NCBI GenBank assembly: GCA_964650975.1
Contig: CAZYWA010000305.1
Span: 1-9,480, forward strand
Length of the DNA: 9,480 nucleotides
Source of the DNA: CAZYWA01 sp964650975 [NCBI: uncultured bacterium]
GTDB lineage: Bacteria; JADJOY01
Direction: 5' to 3'
Shown here: positions 1-5,787 of the stretch, one piece after another
Layout: each line of letters starts with the position of its first letter
Numbering within the stretch: the first letter of the stretch is position 1
Made by a program: the position numbers and the translations under genes
Notes under the pieces: model-generated
Databases searched by the model: none
Told to the model about the DNA's origin: nothing
The model's input: the letters and a program-made list of their open reading frames with translations, nothing else

Positions 1-282
1 TTTCGCCATGAATTCCTTCATCTCGGGAAGGTTATAGGCCGCCTTGTTCGGCGCAAAATATCCGGTGGCGCGGCTCCACCAGCCGGATTGCTCGGGTGCC
101 GTCAGCCAGGTGATCAGCGTCCAGCCGGCCTTGCGCTTGGCCTCGTCGAGGCCCGCCGGCTGCACCAGCTAGGCGCCGCCGATCGGAACCGCGTTGCGAA
201 CATTCATCGGCACGAAGGCGACGCCATAGGGAAACTTGGCGTTGGTGCGAATATGCGTGAGCGAGCCGGTCGACAACACCAT
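1..282 (-). pseudogene. Fragment of an UgpB-type ABC transporter solute-binding protein (interrupted, partial at both ends)
   Basis: Read on the minus strand from about 282 down to 1, one frame gives about 94 codons resembling extracellular solute-binding protein family 1 (sugar or glycerol-3-phosphate binding, periplasmic). Near the upstream end is an STGSLT motif (259-273), followed by NAKFPYGVAFVP, a glycine-rich PIGGA stretch, then KRKAGWTLITWLTAPEQS and a GYFAPNKAAYNLPEM segment. These match the ligand-site and C-terminal part of alphaproteobacterial UgpB-like proteins as I remember them. The frame contains one TAG stop (169-171 on the plus strand) just after PIGGA, where Ser (TCG) would fit, so it differs by one base from an open frame. 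It runs off the left edge without its C-terminus, and upstream meets a stop at 286-288. Base composition looks less GC-rich than the rest. It could be a decayed gene or foreign sequence joined by misassembly. Confidence 0.72.
169..171 (-). other. In-frame TAG stop inside the UgpB-like fragment
   Basis: The plus-strand triplet CTA is a TAG stop in the UgpB-like reading frame. Recognisable family sequence continues on both sides, so it is a nonsense mutation or a base-call error (TCG to TAG would be a single change), not the natural end of the gene. Confidence 0.7.
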
Positions 283-1012
283 CTCCTACGATGCGGGCCT
301 CGAGATCCCGATCTACGGCGATTACTACCTGCCCGGCGAGAAGCTGGCCGTCGAAGGTGTGTTCCACGGCGAGACCAACGACCTGTCGCACGCCAAGGAC
401 GATCCGGCGGCGATTTTTGCCGGCCTGCGGTACGGCGTCGGAAACGGCTTCGGGATCGGCGGTGGCATCGACTTCGGTCTGAACAAGGCGGTCGACGACT
501 ATCGCGGCATCCTCGCCCTCAGCTACGCCGGTCCGGTGGCGCGGGTGGTGCACGAGGCGCCTCCCGCCGCGGCGCCGGTCGAGAAGGTGGTCGAGAAGGT
601 CATCGAGAAGGAGCGGTTCATCCTGCCGGACGTGAACTTCGCGTTCGACAAGCACAACCTCACTCCGCTCGGCACCGGCAAGGTCTATCTGCTCGCGCAG
701 TACATCAAGGGCAAGAAGGTCAAGTCCGTCGAGGTCGACGGGCATTGCGACGAGCGCGGCAGCGACGCCTACAACATGAAGCTCGGACAGCATCGCGCCG
801 ACACGGTCAAGGATGCTCTGATCAAGTTCGGCGTGCCGGCGTCGGTGCTCTCCACCAAGAGCTACGGCGAGGGCTCGCCGCTCATTCCGGCCAAGGGCGA
901 GTGGGCGTGGAGTGTGAATCGGCGCGTCGAGGTGGTCATCACGCCCGAAGGCGGCGAGCCTTCGCGCGGACTGCCTGGCGTGACGGCGCCGATTCCGTCG
1001 CCTCATCCGTAA
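236..1012 (+). CDS. OmpA/Pal-family outer membrane protein, 5'-truncated at a chimeric junction
   Basis: This is an outer membrane protein with a C-terminal OmpA peptidoglycan-binding domain. The open frame has a TTG at 236, but its first 15 or so residues overlap the antisense UgpB-like sequence. They are probably not native, and recognisable OMP sequence begins near 281 (ISYDAGLEIPIYGDYY). Residues about 16-100 alternate like the last strands of a beta-barrel (AGLRYGVGNGFGIGGGIDFGL). A Pro/Ala linker and a VEK-repeat segment (about 104-126) follow, then the OmpA domain (about 127-236) with PDVNFAFDKHNLTPLG, GHCDERGSDAYN, LGQHRAD and NRRVEV. D172 and R187 sit where the family binds the diaminopimelate side chain. 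The protein lacks a signal peptide, which the native gene must have had. It is followed by a strong hairpin. The family call is secure; the start is not. Confidence 0.88.
   Translation: MALVRICVSEPVDNTISYDAGLEIPIYGDYYLPGEKLAVEGVFHGETNDLSHAKDDPAAIFAGLRYGVGNGFGIGGGIDFGLNKAVDDYRGILALSYAGPVARVVHEAPPAAAPVEKVVEKVIEKERFILPDVNFAFDKHNLTPLGTGKVYLLAQYIKGKKVKSVEVDGHCDERGSDAYNMKLGQHRADTVKDALIKFGVPASVLSTKSYGEGSPLIPAKGEWAWSVNRRVEVVITPEGGEPSRGLPGVTAPIPSPHP
578..610 (+). repeat. Three in-frame 12-bp tandem repeats encoding VEKV/VEKV/IEK
   Basis: Copies begin at 578, 590 and 602 (GTCGAGAAGGTG, GTCGAGAAGGTC, ATCGAGAAG). They encode a charged, probably helical hinge between the barrel-like part and the OmpA domain of the gene at 236-1012. 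The repeat length is a multiple of three, so copy-number change would keep the frame. Confidence 0.75.
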
Positions 1013-1036
1013 CGCATTCGGCCCGAATCTCTGGCC

Positions 1037-1076
1037 GCGGAACGGCCCTCCCACCCGTGTGGGGGGGCCGTTCCGC
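1037..1076 (+). terminator. Long GC-rich hairpin after the OmpA gene
   Basis: GCGGAACGGCC (1037-1047) is the exact reverse complement of 1066-1076. The inner bases 1048-1054 pair with 1059-1065 (one G-U pair), giving an 18-bp stem with a four-base loop, CCGT. It starts 24 bases after the TAA. There is no T-run on either strand after the stem, so it does not fit the standard E. coli intrinsic terminator. It may be a U-less terminator or a 3'-end-protecting structure. It separates the OmpA gene from the 1158-4855 operon. Confidence 0.65.
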
Positions 1077-1157
1077 GTCCGGGCTCGAGCGTGTGGGACT
1101 GGCGACGGCCGGCTGCTAGGTTGCGGCCCCGCGTTCCGCACCTGGAAGCGTTCATCC

Positions 1158-2825
1158 ATGCTCGATCTGGTCTCGCTGCTCGTGCTGTGGATGCTGGTGT
1201 CCCGTGCTTGGAGAGCCCGCGAACACCGTGTCCCGGTGAAAGCGACCGACTCGTCTGCGGATGCCCGAGCTGGCATCGCGTGGTTCGTGATCGAGGATCC
1301 GGACACCCGGCCCAGCGCGCCGACCGAGGACGCACAGCCGCCGCCTGGGGCGCAGCGCGTGACCGAGGACGAGCTCGACGCGGCGGTGCGACGAACCGCC
1401 GAGCCTTGGCTCTTCTGCACACGCGCTGGGTCCACGGTGTCGTCGTCACTGGTTCGCGCGGCGTGCGATCTCGCCGAGTCCGAGGGTGCGGCGGCGGTGA
1501 CGATGTTCCCTCGTCCCCGTATCGCGTCGCTGCTGGCGGAGAGCATCTCGCTCGCGATCTCGCAGTGTCTCGGCGACGGGGCCGACCCGAAGAGCTTGGG
1601 GCGCCCGGACGTCCGGCGCGCGGCAGGCTGGGACGAGTTCCTGCTGATTCGGCGCTCGGCTCACGAACGGATTCGCGACCATCGCACCGTTCATCCAGGC
1701 GGTGGCTGGGCGCGCTCGCGAGTCCGTGATCTGAAGCGCGCCGGGTTGCCGGTGATCGTGGCGAGTGGCGGCGAGTTGCTCGCCGGGCCCGAGCTCTTGG
1801 GCCCCCAGGTGATCCGCGAGGTGCTCACACGGCTGCATTCGGCGCTTCCGGGCGGAGCGTGGATGCCGTTCTGCATGGCCGCGCTGATCGTCGCGATCTT
1901 CCTGCGCCCATTCGGCGTGCTGGCCGGGGTGCTGGTTCACGCGCCGCTCGCGAGCCCCACGACGATCGGACTTGCGTCCGCGACGTGCGTGCTGGTCTTC
2001 GTCCACCGCTTCTTGTTCGACGAGCTGATGTCGGTTCCTCATCGATCCCTCGGGTGGCACCCCGTGGCGATGGCGGCGGTGGCGGCGCTCGCCGTGGTGG
2101 CGGGTGTCCAGAAGGCGTTGGGCCGCGGGCCGCGTTTCGAGCCCGTCGGCGTCGACGCGCCGCCGGATCACGCGGGCGGCGTCGACTATCGAGCCGTCTA
2201 TACCGAGCGTTATTTCGACGGGGTGGACTCGAAGTTCTCGCCCTGGGGCTTTCGCGACGATGCCCGCTACTACGATCGGCTGCTGGAGCCGGTGCTGAAG
2301 CGCCTGCACGAGGGCCGGGCGCTCGACATCGGCTGCGGGTATGGCTTCCTCACGCGGCGGCTGGCGAGTCGATTCCGCACCACCGGTCTCGACGTCTCCG
2401 TTGCGGCCATCGCTCGATGCCGTGCCACCGTCCCGGGGGCCGAGTTCCTGGTCCACGAGGTCGAGCAGCCGTTCCCGGTGCCCGACGGATCTTTCGATCT
2501 GGCCACGCTCACCGACGTCATCGAGCACGTGATGGACCCCGAACGGTTGATCCGGAACGCGCGGCGGGCGCTTGCGCCAGGTGGCGTGCTTTACGTCACC
2601 ACGCCGAACCTGAATGGCGTGCGCCGCTGGCTCTACGCGGACGCGGATCGCCGCGAGCACCACGTGTCGCTGATGAGCCGCGCGGCACTGGTCGGGCTGC
2701 TCGAGCGTTGCGGATTCCGGGTCGAGGAGAGCTGGACCTACATGTCGGCCTACCTTCTTCCAGGACGCTCGCAGGGCGACTGGTGGCCTGAAACGGGGGT
2801 CATCTGCCGCAAGGTGGACCCGTGA
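1158..2825 (+). CDS. Membrane fusion protein: degenerate GT2 glycosyltransferase-like module plus SAM methyltransferase
   Basis: This is a 555-residue protein. The frame is open from 1059, but that lies inside the hairpin. ATG 1158 has a weak GGAA-type ribosome site (1143-1148) and starts a TM helix, so I chose it. Residues 1-17 form TM1. Residues about 81-235 resemble the second half of a CrtQ/HpnB-like GT2 domain (EPWLFCTRAGS, VTMFPRPRIASLLAESI, AGWDEFLLIRRSAHERI, RVRDLKRAGLPV). Three more TM helices follow (about 236-258, 265-287 and 300-320). Residues about 345-555 are a class I methyltransferase: motif I ALDIGCGYGFLTRRL (388-401), acidic D412, FDLATLTDVIEHV (446-458) and LAPGGVLYVTTPN. 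The GT2 part has RAG where DAD is expected, lacks the ED/QxxRW-type acidic residue, and has only about 60 residues where the nucleotide-binding half should be. I infer it is catalytically dead and may bind lipid or glycan for the methyltransferase. The acceptor is unknown. Confidence 0.85.
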   Translation: MLDLVSLLVLWMLVSRAWRAREHRVPVKATDSSADARAGIAWFVIEDPDTRPSAPTEDAQPPPGAQRVTEDELDAAVRRTAEPWLFCTRAGSTVSSSLVRAACDLAESEGAAAVTMFPRPRIASLLAESISLAISQCLGDGADPKSLGRPDVRRAAGWDEFLLIRRSAHERIRDHRTVHPGGGWARSRVRDLKRAGLPVIVASGGELLAGPELLGPQVIREVLTRLHSALPGGAWMPFCMAALIVAIFLRPFGVLAGVLVHAPLASPTTIGLASATCVLVFVHRFLFDELMSVPHRSLGWHPVAMAAVAALAVVAGVQKALGRGPRFEPVGVDAPPDHAGGVDYRAVYTERYFDGVDSKFSPWGFRDDARYYDRLLEPVLKRLHEGRALDIGCGYGFLTRRLASRFRTTGLDVSVAAIARCRATVPGAEFLVHEVEQPFPVPDGSFDLATLTDVIEHVMDPERLIRNARRALAPGGVLYVTTPNLNGVRRWLYADADRREHHVSLMSRAALVGLLERCGFRVEESWTYMSAYLLPGRSQGDWWPETGVICRKVDP

Positions 2826-4855
2826 GAAGGGTGGTGGCATTGGCGGCCGCTCTCGGTGCGGCCTGCTTCCTGGTCTGGGGACTGGGAGAGGCCGGCTTCT
2901 GGTGGGGCGCAGCGCGGTGGGCGCTCAAGACCGCCGGCCCGGCGGCCGGGGCGGGGGCGCTGGTCACGTTGCGCGCCGTCGGCTGGGCGGGACTGGGGTA
3001 CGCCGCGGTCGGGGCGCTGATCGGGCTCGCGTGGGGTGTGATCCTGGGCCTGGCGCTCTGGCGCCGGCCGGATCGCGCGGCACCCGGCGCACTGCTGCCG
3101 CTCCGAGTGCTGTGCTCGATCCTCGCGCTCGGAGCGCTCGTGGGGTGGGTCGCCTCGGACCTGGCACTTTCGCGACATCCGGAGACCGCGCAAAACCCCG
3201 GCTGGTTCTTGCGCGTGCCACTGGCGGTGCGCCTCTCGACCTACGCGCTCCTCTGCTGGGGCCTGCACCGCTTGTGGTTGCTGCTCGGCGACTGGATCAC
3301 CCGTCCACGGGCGACGCGCTGGATCCGAAGCCGACGGACGCGGCGCGGTCTGGGCGCAACCTTGGTGCTCACGACCCTGGTATTGCTGCTAGTGCCGCAC
3401 CCAGCGCCGCCGCCCGTGGAGCGAGCGGCGCCGCCGCGCCCGAAGGCTCCTTCCGGAGCACCGAACGTGGTGCTGATCGTGCTCGATACCGTGCGCCCGG
3501 ATCACACGAGCCTCTACGGCTACGCGCGTCCCACGACGCCCAACCTGCTGGCCCTCGCCGGGGACGGGACGGTGTTCGAGCGCGCCTACTCGACGTCGTC
3601 GTGGACGCTCCCGTCGCACGCGTCGCTCTTCACCGGGCTCTACCCGAGCGAGCACGGCGCCACGGGCGAGCACTTCTGGCTCGACGATGCGCGAACCACC
3701 TTGGCCGAGCGTCTCCGGGCGCTCGGGTACCGCACCTGGGCGGCCTCTGGAAACGCCATGGTGGGTCCGACCAGCAATCTCGATCAGGGTTTCGATCGCT
3801 TCCTGGAGAGCTGGCGGAGCGGTACCTGGACCGTCCTGAGCCTGCCTCGCGCGCTCGCCCGTCTCGCCGGCTACGAGCCCGACGAGGGCGCCCGCGAGTC
3901 GACGCGCGCGGTGACGGGCTGGATCCACGATGCCGGCGACGGCTCGCCCTTTTTCCTGTTCGTGAACCTGATCGAGGCGCACGCGCCCTACGCGCCTCCC
4001 GAGCCGTTCCGGAGCCGATTCCTGGAGGGACGGCAGCCGCCCGACGTGGACGTCTACGGAAACCGGTTCCTCGACTACATGCTCGGCACCGTCGACGTGA
4101 GCGACGCCGAGCTCGACGGCCTTCGCCGCCTCTACGACGGCGAGATCGCTTACGTCGATTCGCGTGTGGGCGAGATCGTCGCGGCGCTGCGCCGCTCGGG
4201 GGCCTGGGACCGGACCCTCCTGATCGTGGCGGCCGATCACGGCGAAAACATCGGCGAGCACCGTCTCATGGACCACCAGCTGTGCGTCTACGAGACGCTC
4301 ACGCGGATTCCCTTGCTGGCCATTGGGCCCGGATTCCCGCGAGGTGCTCGCGTGCCCGAGCTGGTCCAGCTCCACGACGTGTTCGCCACGGTGCTGGCCG
4401 CCGCCGGAGACCGCGAGGACCCGTCCAGCGAGCGATCACCTCGAGATCTGGCCGCGATCGCCCGAGGCGAGATCCCGGGCCGGCGGTTCGCGGTCAGCGA
4501 ATATCACCGTCCCGTCGCGGTGCTCAAGATGCTGGCCAAGAAGCTCGCCCTGTCCGGCCGCGAGGCCGGTCCGGCACTCGCCCGCTTCGACCGCACCCTG
4601 CGTGCGCTGGTGCGCGGCTCGTGGAAGCTCGTGGGCGGCAGCGACGGCCGGAACGAGCTCTACGATCTGGCCGCCGACCCCGGCGAAACCCACGACCTGG
4701 CGGGCCAGGGCCACGGCGAAGAGCAAGCCCTCGCCGAGCAGCTCCGCGACTGGGTGAGCTCGCTCGACTCGGCGCAAGGGGGAGGCGGGGAAGGGGCGCT
4801 GCACACGGACGAGCAATCGCGGGAGCGGCTGCGCGCGCTCGGCTACATCGACTGA
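2822..4855 (+). CDS. Membrane-anchored sulfatase/alkaline-phosphatase-superfamily hydrolase or transferase (Thr nucleophile type)
   Basis: This is a 677-residue protein. Five hydrophobic segments (about 4-20, 53-79, 92-112, 133-157 and 177-192) precede a Pro-rich linker and a large domain from about 213 that should face the periplasm. The domain carries PF00884-type motifs: VVLIVLDTVRPDH (metal ligands D222/D227), WTLPSHASLFTGLYPSEHG, LYDGEIAYVDSRVGEIV, AADHGENIGEH (D472/H473) and KLVGGSDGRNELYDL. The Cys/Ser of the sulfatase CxPSR signature is replaced by Thr262 (TLPSH), so formylglycine cannot form. A phosphodiester or phosphoglycol transferase/hydrolase role, in the style of LtaS or EptA, is therefore as likely as sulfatase. 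GTG 2822 overlaps the upstream TGA by four bases (GTGA), with AAGGTGG at 2811-2817, indicating translational coupling. It shares an operon with the methyltransferase fusion, so a common surface lipid or glycan substrate is plausible. Confidence 0.9.
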   Translation: MRRVVALAAALGAACFLVWGLGEAGFWWGAARWALKTAGPAAGAGALVTLRAVGWAGLGYAAVGALIGLAWGVILGLALWRRPDRAAPGALLPLRVLCSILALGALVGWVASDLALSRHPETAQNPGWFLRVPLAVRLSTYALLCWGLHRLWLLLGDWITRPRATRWIRSRRTRRGLGATLVLTTLVLLLVPHPAPPPVERAAPPRPKAPSGAPNVVLIVLDTVRPDHTSLYGYARPTTPNLLALAGDGTVFERAYSTSSWTLPSHASLFTGLYPSEHGATGEHFWLDDARTTLAERLRALGYRTWAASGNAMVGPTSNLDQGFDRFLESWRSGTWTVLSLPRALARLAGYEPDEGARESTRAVTGWIHDAGDGSPFFLFVNLIEAHAPYAPPEPFRSRFLEGRQPPDVDVYGNRFLDYMLGTVDVSDAELDGLRRLYDGEIAYVDSRVGEIVAALRRSGAWDRTLLIVAADHGENIGEHRLMDHQLCVYETLTRIPLLAIGPGFPRGARVPELVQLHDVFATVLAAAGDREDPSSERSPRDLAAIARGEIPGRRFAVSEYHRPVAVLKMLAKKLALSGREAGPALARFDRTLRALVRGSWKLVGGSDGRNELYDLAADPGETHDLAGQGHGEEQALAEQLRDWVSSLDSAQGGGGEGALHTDEQSRERLRALGYID

Positions 4856-4886
4856 GAGCCTGTGAAGCGTCGAACCGAGCGGCGTG

Positions 4887-4903
4887 CCGGACGCGGCGTC
4901 CGG
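4887..4903. terminator. Hairpin between convergent sulfatase-like and CPBP genes
   Basis: CCGGACGC and GCGTCCGG are inverted repeats around one base. A realistic stem is six pairs (CCGGAC/GTCCGG) with loop GCGGC. It sits in the 54-base gap between the two converging stops and could act in both directions. There is no T-run, so confidence is low. Confidence 0.4.
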
Positions 4904-4909
4904 AGCCCG

Positions 4910-5641
4910 TCACCGGCTGAAGCACAGCTCGGCCCACCCGAACACGACGTTCGTGAGGCCGTGCACCAGCGCCGGCGCCACCAGACTCTCGCGGCGCGTT
5001 CTCAGCCAGCCGAGCAGCAAGCCGAAAGGCACGTTCCCCTGCCACCAGTGTCCACCGGCGAGCGGGTGCGCGGCGTTGAACAGCACGGCCGAAATCACCA
5101 CCGCCGGCCCGAGCCGCCCTCCCCGGAAGCGACGGTCCGGCCCCAGCGCGTCCTCCAGCCGGCCCAGGACATAGCCGCGAAAGAAGGCTTCCTCGGGGAA
5201 CGCCACCCCGAGAAGATTGCCGAGCACGTCGTTGGTGAGCGCCGCAGGAATGCGGAAATGGAACCTGTATCCCCGGATCACGCCCTGAAACACGTAATGT
5301 CCGACGAGGTAGAGCGGCAGCACCGCGACCAGGGCCAGGGCGGCGTCGCGAAGCGCGCCCCGCCAGTCGCCGAGATCGAGGCCGTAGGCCCAGGGGTTTC
5401 GCCGTCGCAGAAGCAGCGTCGCCAGGGGAAGATAGATCCACACCAGTGGCGGCACGAGCCCCCGGATCGTCGGATGTCCGCTGGCAGCCGAATCGCTGAG
5501 GCGCACCAGGACCAGCGCCAGCGCGAAGAGCGCCAGCACCTCGGCCAGCGCGCCGCGGTCGATGACGAGGCGTTTCGGGAGGATCGCGGACCGCTCCGAG
5601 GTCATGCGGCGAGGCGGCGAGACAAAGACTTGACGGAGCAT
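4910..5641 (-). CDS. CPBP-family intramembrane glutamic protease (Rce1/Abi-like, PF02517)
   Basis: This is a 243-residue hydrophobic protein. The three CPBP motifs are intact: FPEEAFFRGYVLGRLE (E150, E151, R155), VLFNAAH (H192) and LVAPALVHGLTN (H227, N231). Family members are integral membrane proteases using the Glu pair and His residues. Known ones process prenylated proteins, bacteriocins or regulators, and the substrate here is unknown. Hydrophobic stretches before the motifs (about 33-48, 62-78, 98-118 and 139-149) give the usual multi-pass layout and a typical length. The start is uncertain: ATG at 5641 and Met13 (ATG at 5605) both lack a good ribosome site, and the first TM helix begins after either one. 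The gene is convergent with the sulfatase-like gene and divergent from the MshEN gene. No sorting-signal protein or sortase partner is visible here. Confidence 0.87.
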   Translation of the reverse strand: MLRQVFVSPPRRMTSERSAILPKRLVIDRGALAEVLALFALALVLVRLSDSAASGHPTIRGLVPPLVWIYLPLATLLLRRRNPWAYGLDLGDWRGALRDAALALVAVLPLYLVGHYVFQGVIRGYRFHFRIPAALTNDVLGNLLGVAFPEEAFFRGYVLGRLEDALGPDRRFRGGRLGPAVVISAVLFNAAHPLAGGHWWQGNVPFGLLLGWLRTRRESLVAPALVHGLTNVVFGWAELCFSR

Positions 5642-5661
5642 CGCTGATTCGCCGAGGGCGG

Positions 5662-5690
5662 TTCAAACAAAGGGCGTGACTTCCGATACA
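5662..5690 (+). promoter_or_regulatory. Weak sigma-70-like promoter candidate for the MshEN gene
   Basis: TTCAAA (5662-5667) and GATACA (5685-5690) are separated by 17 bases, in the divergent spacer between the CPBP and MshEN genes. They match the consensus at only 4/6 and 3/6 positions, and the spacer is the only upstream room available to the MshEN gene. Confidence 0.22.
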
Positions 5691-5767
5691 TCCGGTGAGC
5701 CGCCCGTGGCCCTGGTCTTGCACAGAGCTCGCCCCAGTGCGGCCCAGCGAGCGCCTCGGCTCGCGGC

Positions 5768-5775
5768 GGGAGGAG
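5768..5775 (+). promoter_or_regulatory. Ribosome binding site GGGAGGAG choosing the MshEN start
   Basis: This strong purine-rich Shine-Dalgarno lies 12 bases before ATG 5788. It argues against the longer open frame from GTG 5695, which would place this site inside the coding region and add an arginine-rich leader unlike the family. Confidence 0.6.
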
Positions 5776-5787
5776 CGCAACCGGCTC

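Noticed and set aside
88-1119. 343-residue plus-strand frame overlapping the OmpA gene
   Set aside because: It is a shifted shadow of the OmpA frame, rich in Arg/Gly/Ala, runs through the hairpin and has no recognisable domain.
1117-1122. TGC-TAGGTT as an extended -10 element for the 1158-4855 operon
   Set aside because: Only three of six -10 positions match and no acceptable -35 lies 16-18 bases upstream, so I did not list it as a promoter.
1059-1157. Possible N-terminal extension of the methyltransferase fusion
   Set aside because: The extension would begin inside the hairpin loop and encodes an unlikely leader. ATG 1158 directly starts a TM helix and has an upstream purine stretch.
32-1546. 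504-residue open frame on the minus strand
   Set aside because: It is Arg/Ser/Pro-rich low-complexity sequence antisense to the OmpA and methyltransferase genes, it crosses the hairpin and the chimeric junction, and no family motif is visible. Such frames are expected by chance opposite high-GC genes.
1446-2840. 464-residue minus-strand frame
   Set aside because: It is antisense to the methyltransferase fusion, which has clear SAM motifs. The composition (His/Arg/Gln) is that of a shadow frame.
2902-4920. 672-residue plus-strand frame
   Set aside because: It is a +1-type shadow of the sulfatase-like gene. It is very Arg-rich, while the overlapping frame carries all AP-superfamily motifs.
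5695-5787. Longer start (GTG 5695) for the MshEN protein
   Set aside because: The added residues are Arg/Ser/Pro-rich and unlike the family, which begins with the first RxGExL motif. The strong ribosome site at 5768-5775 supports ATG 5788.
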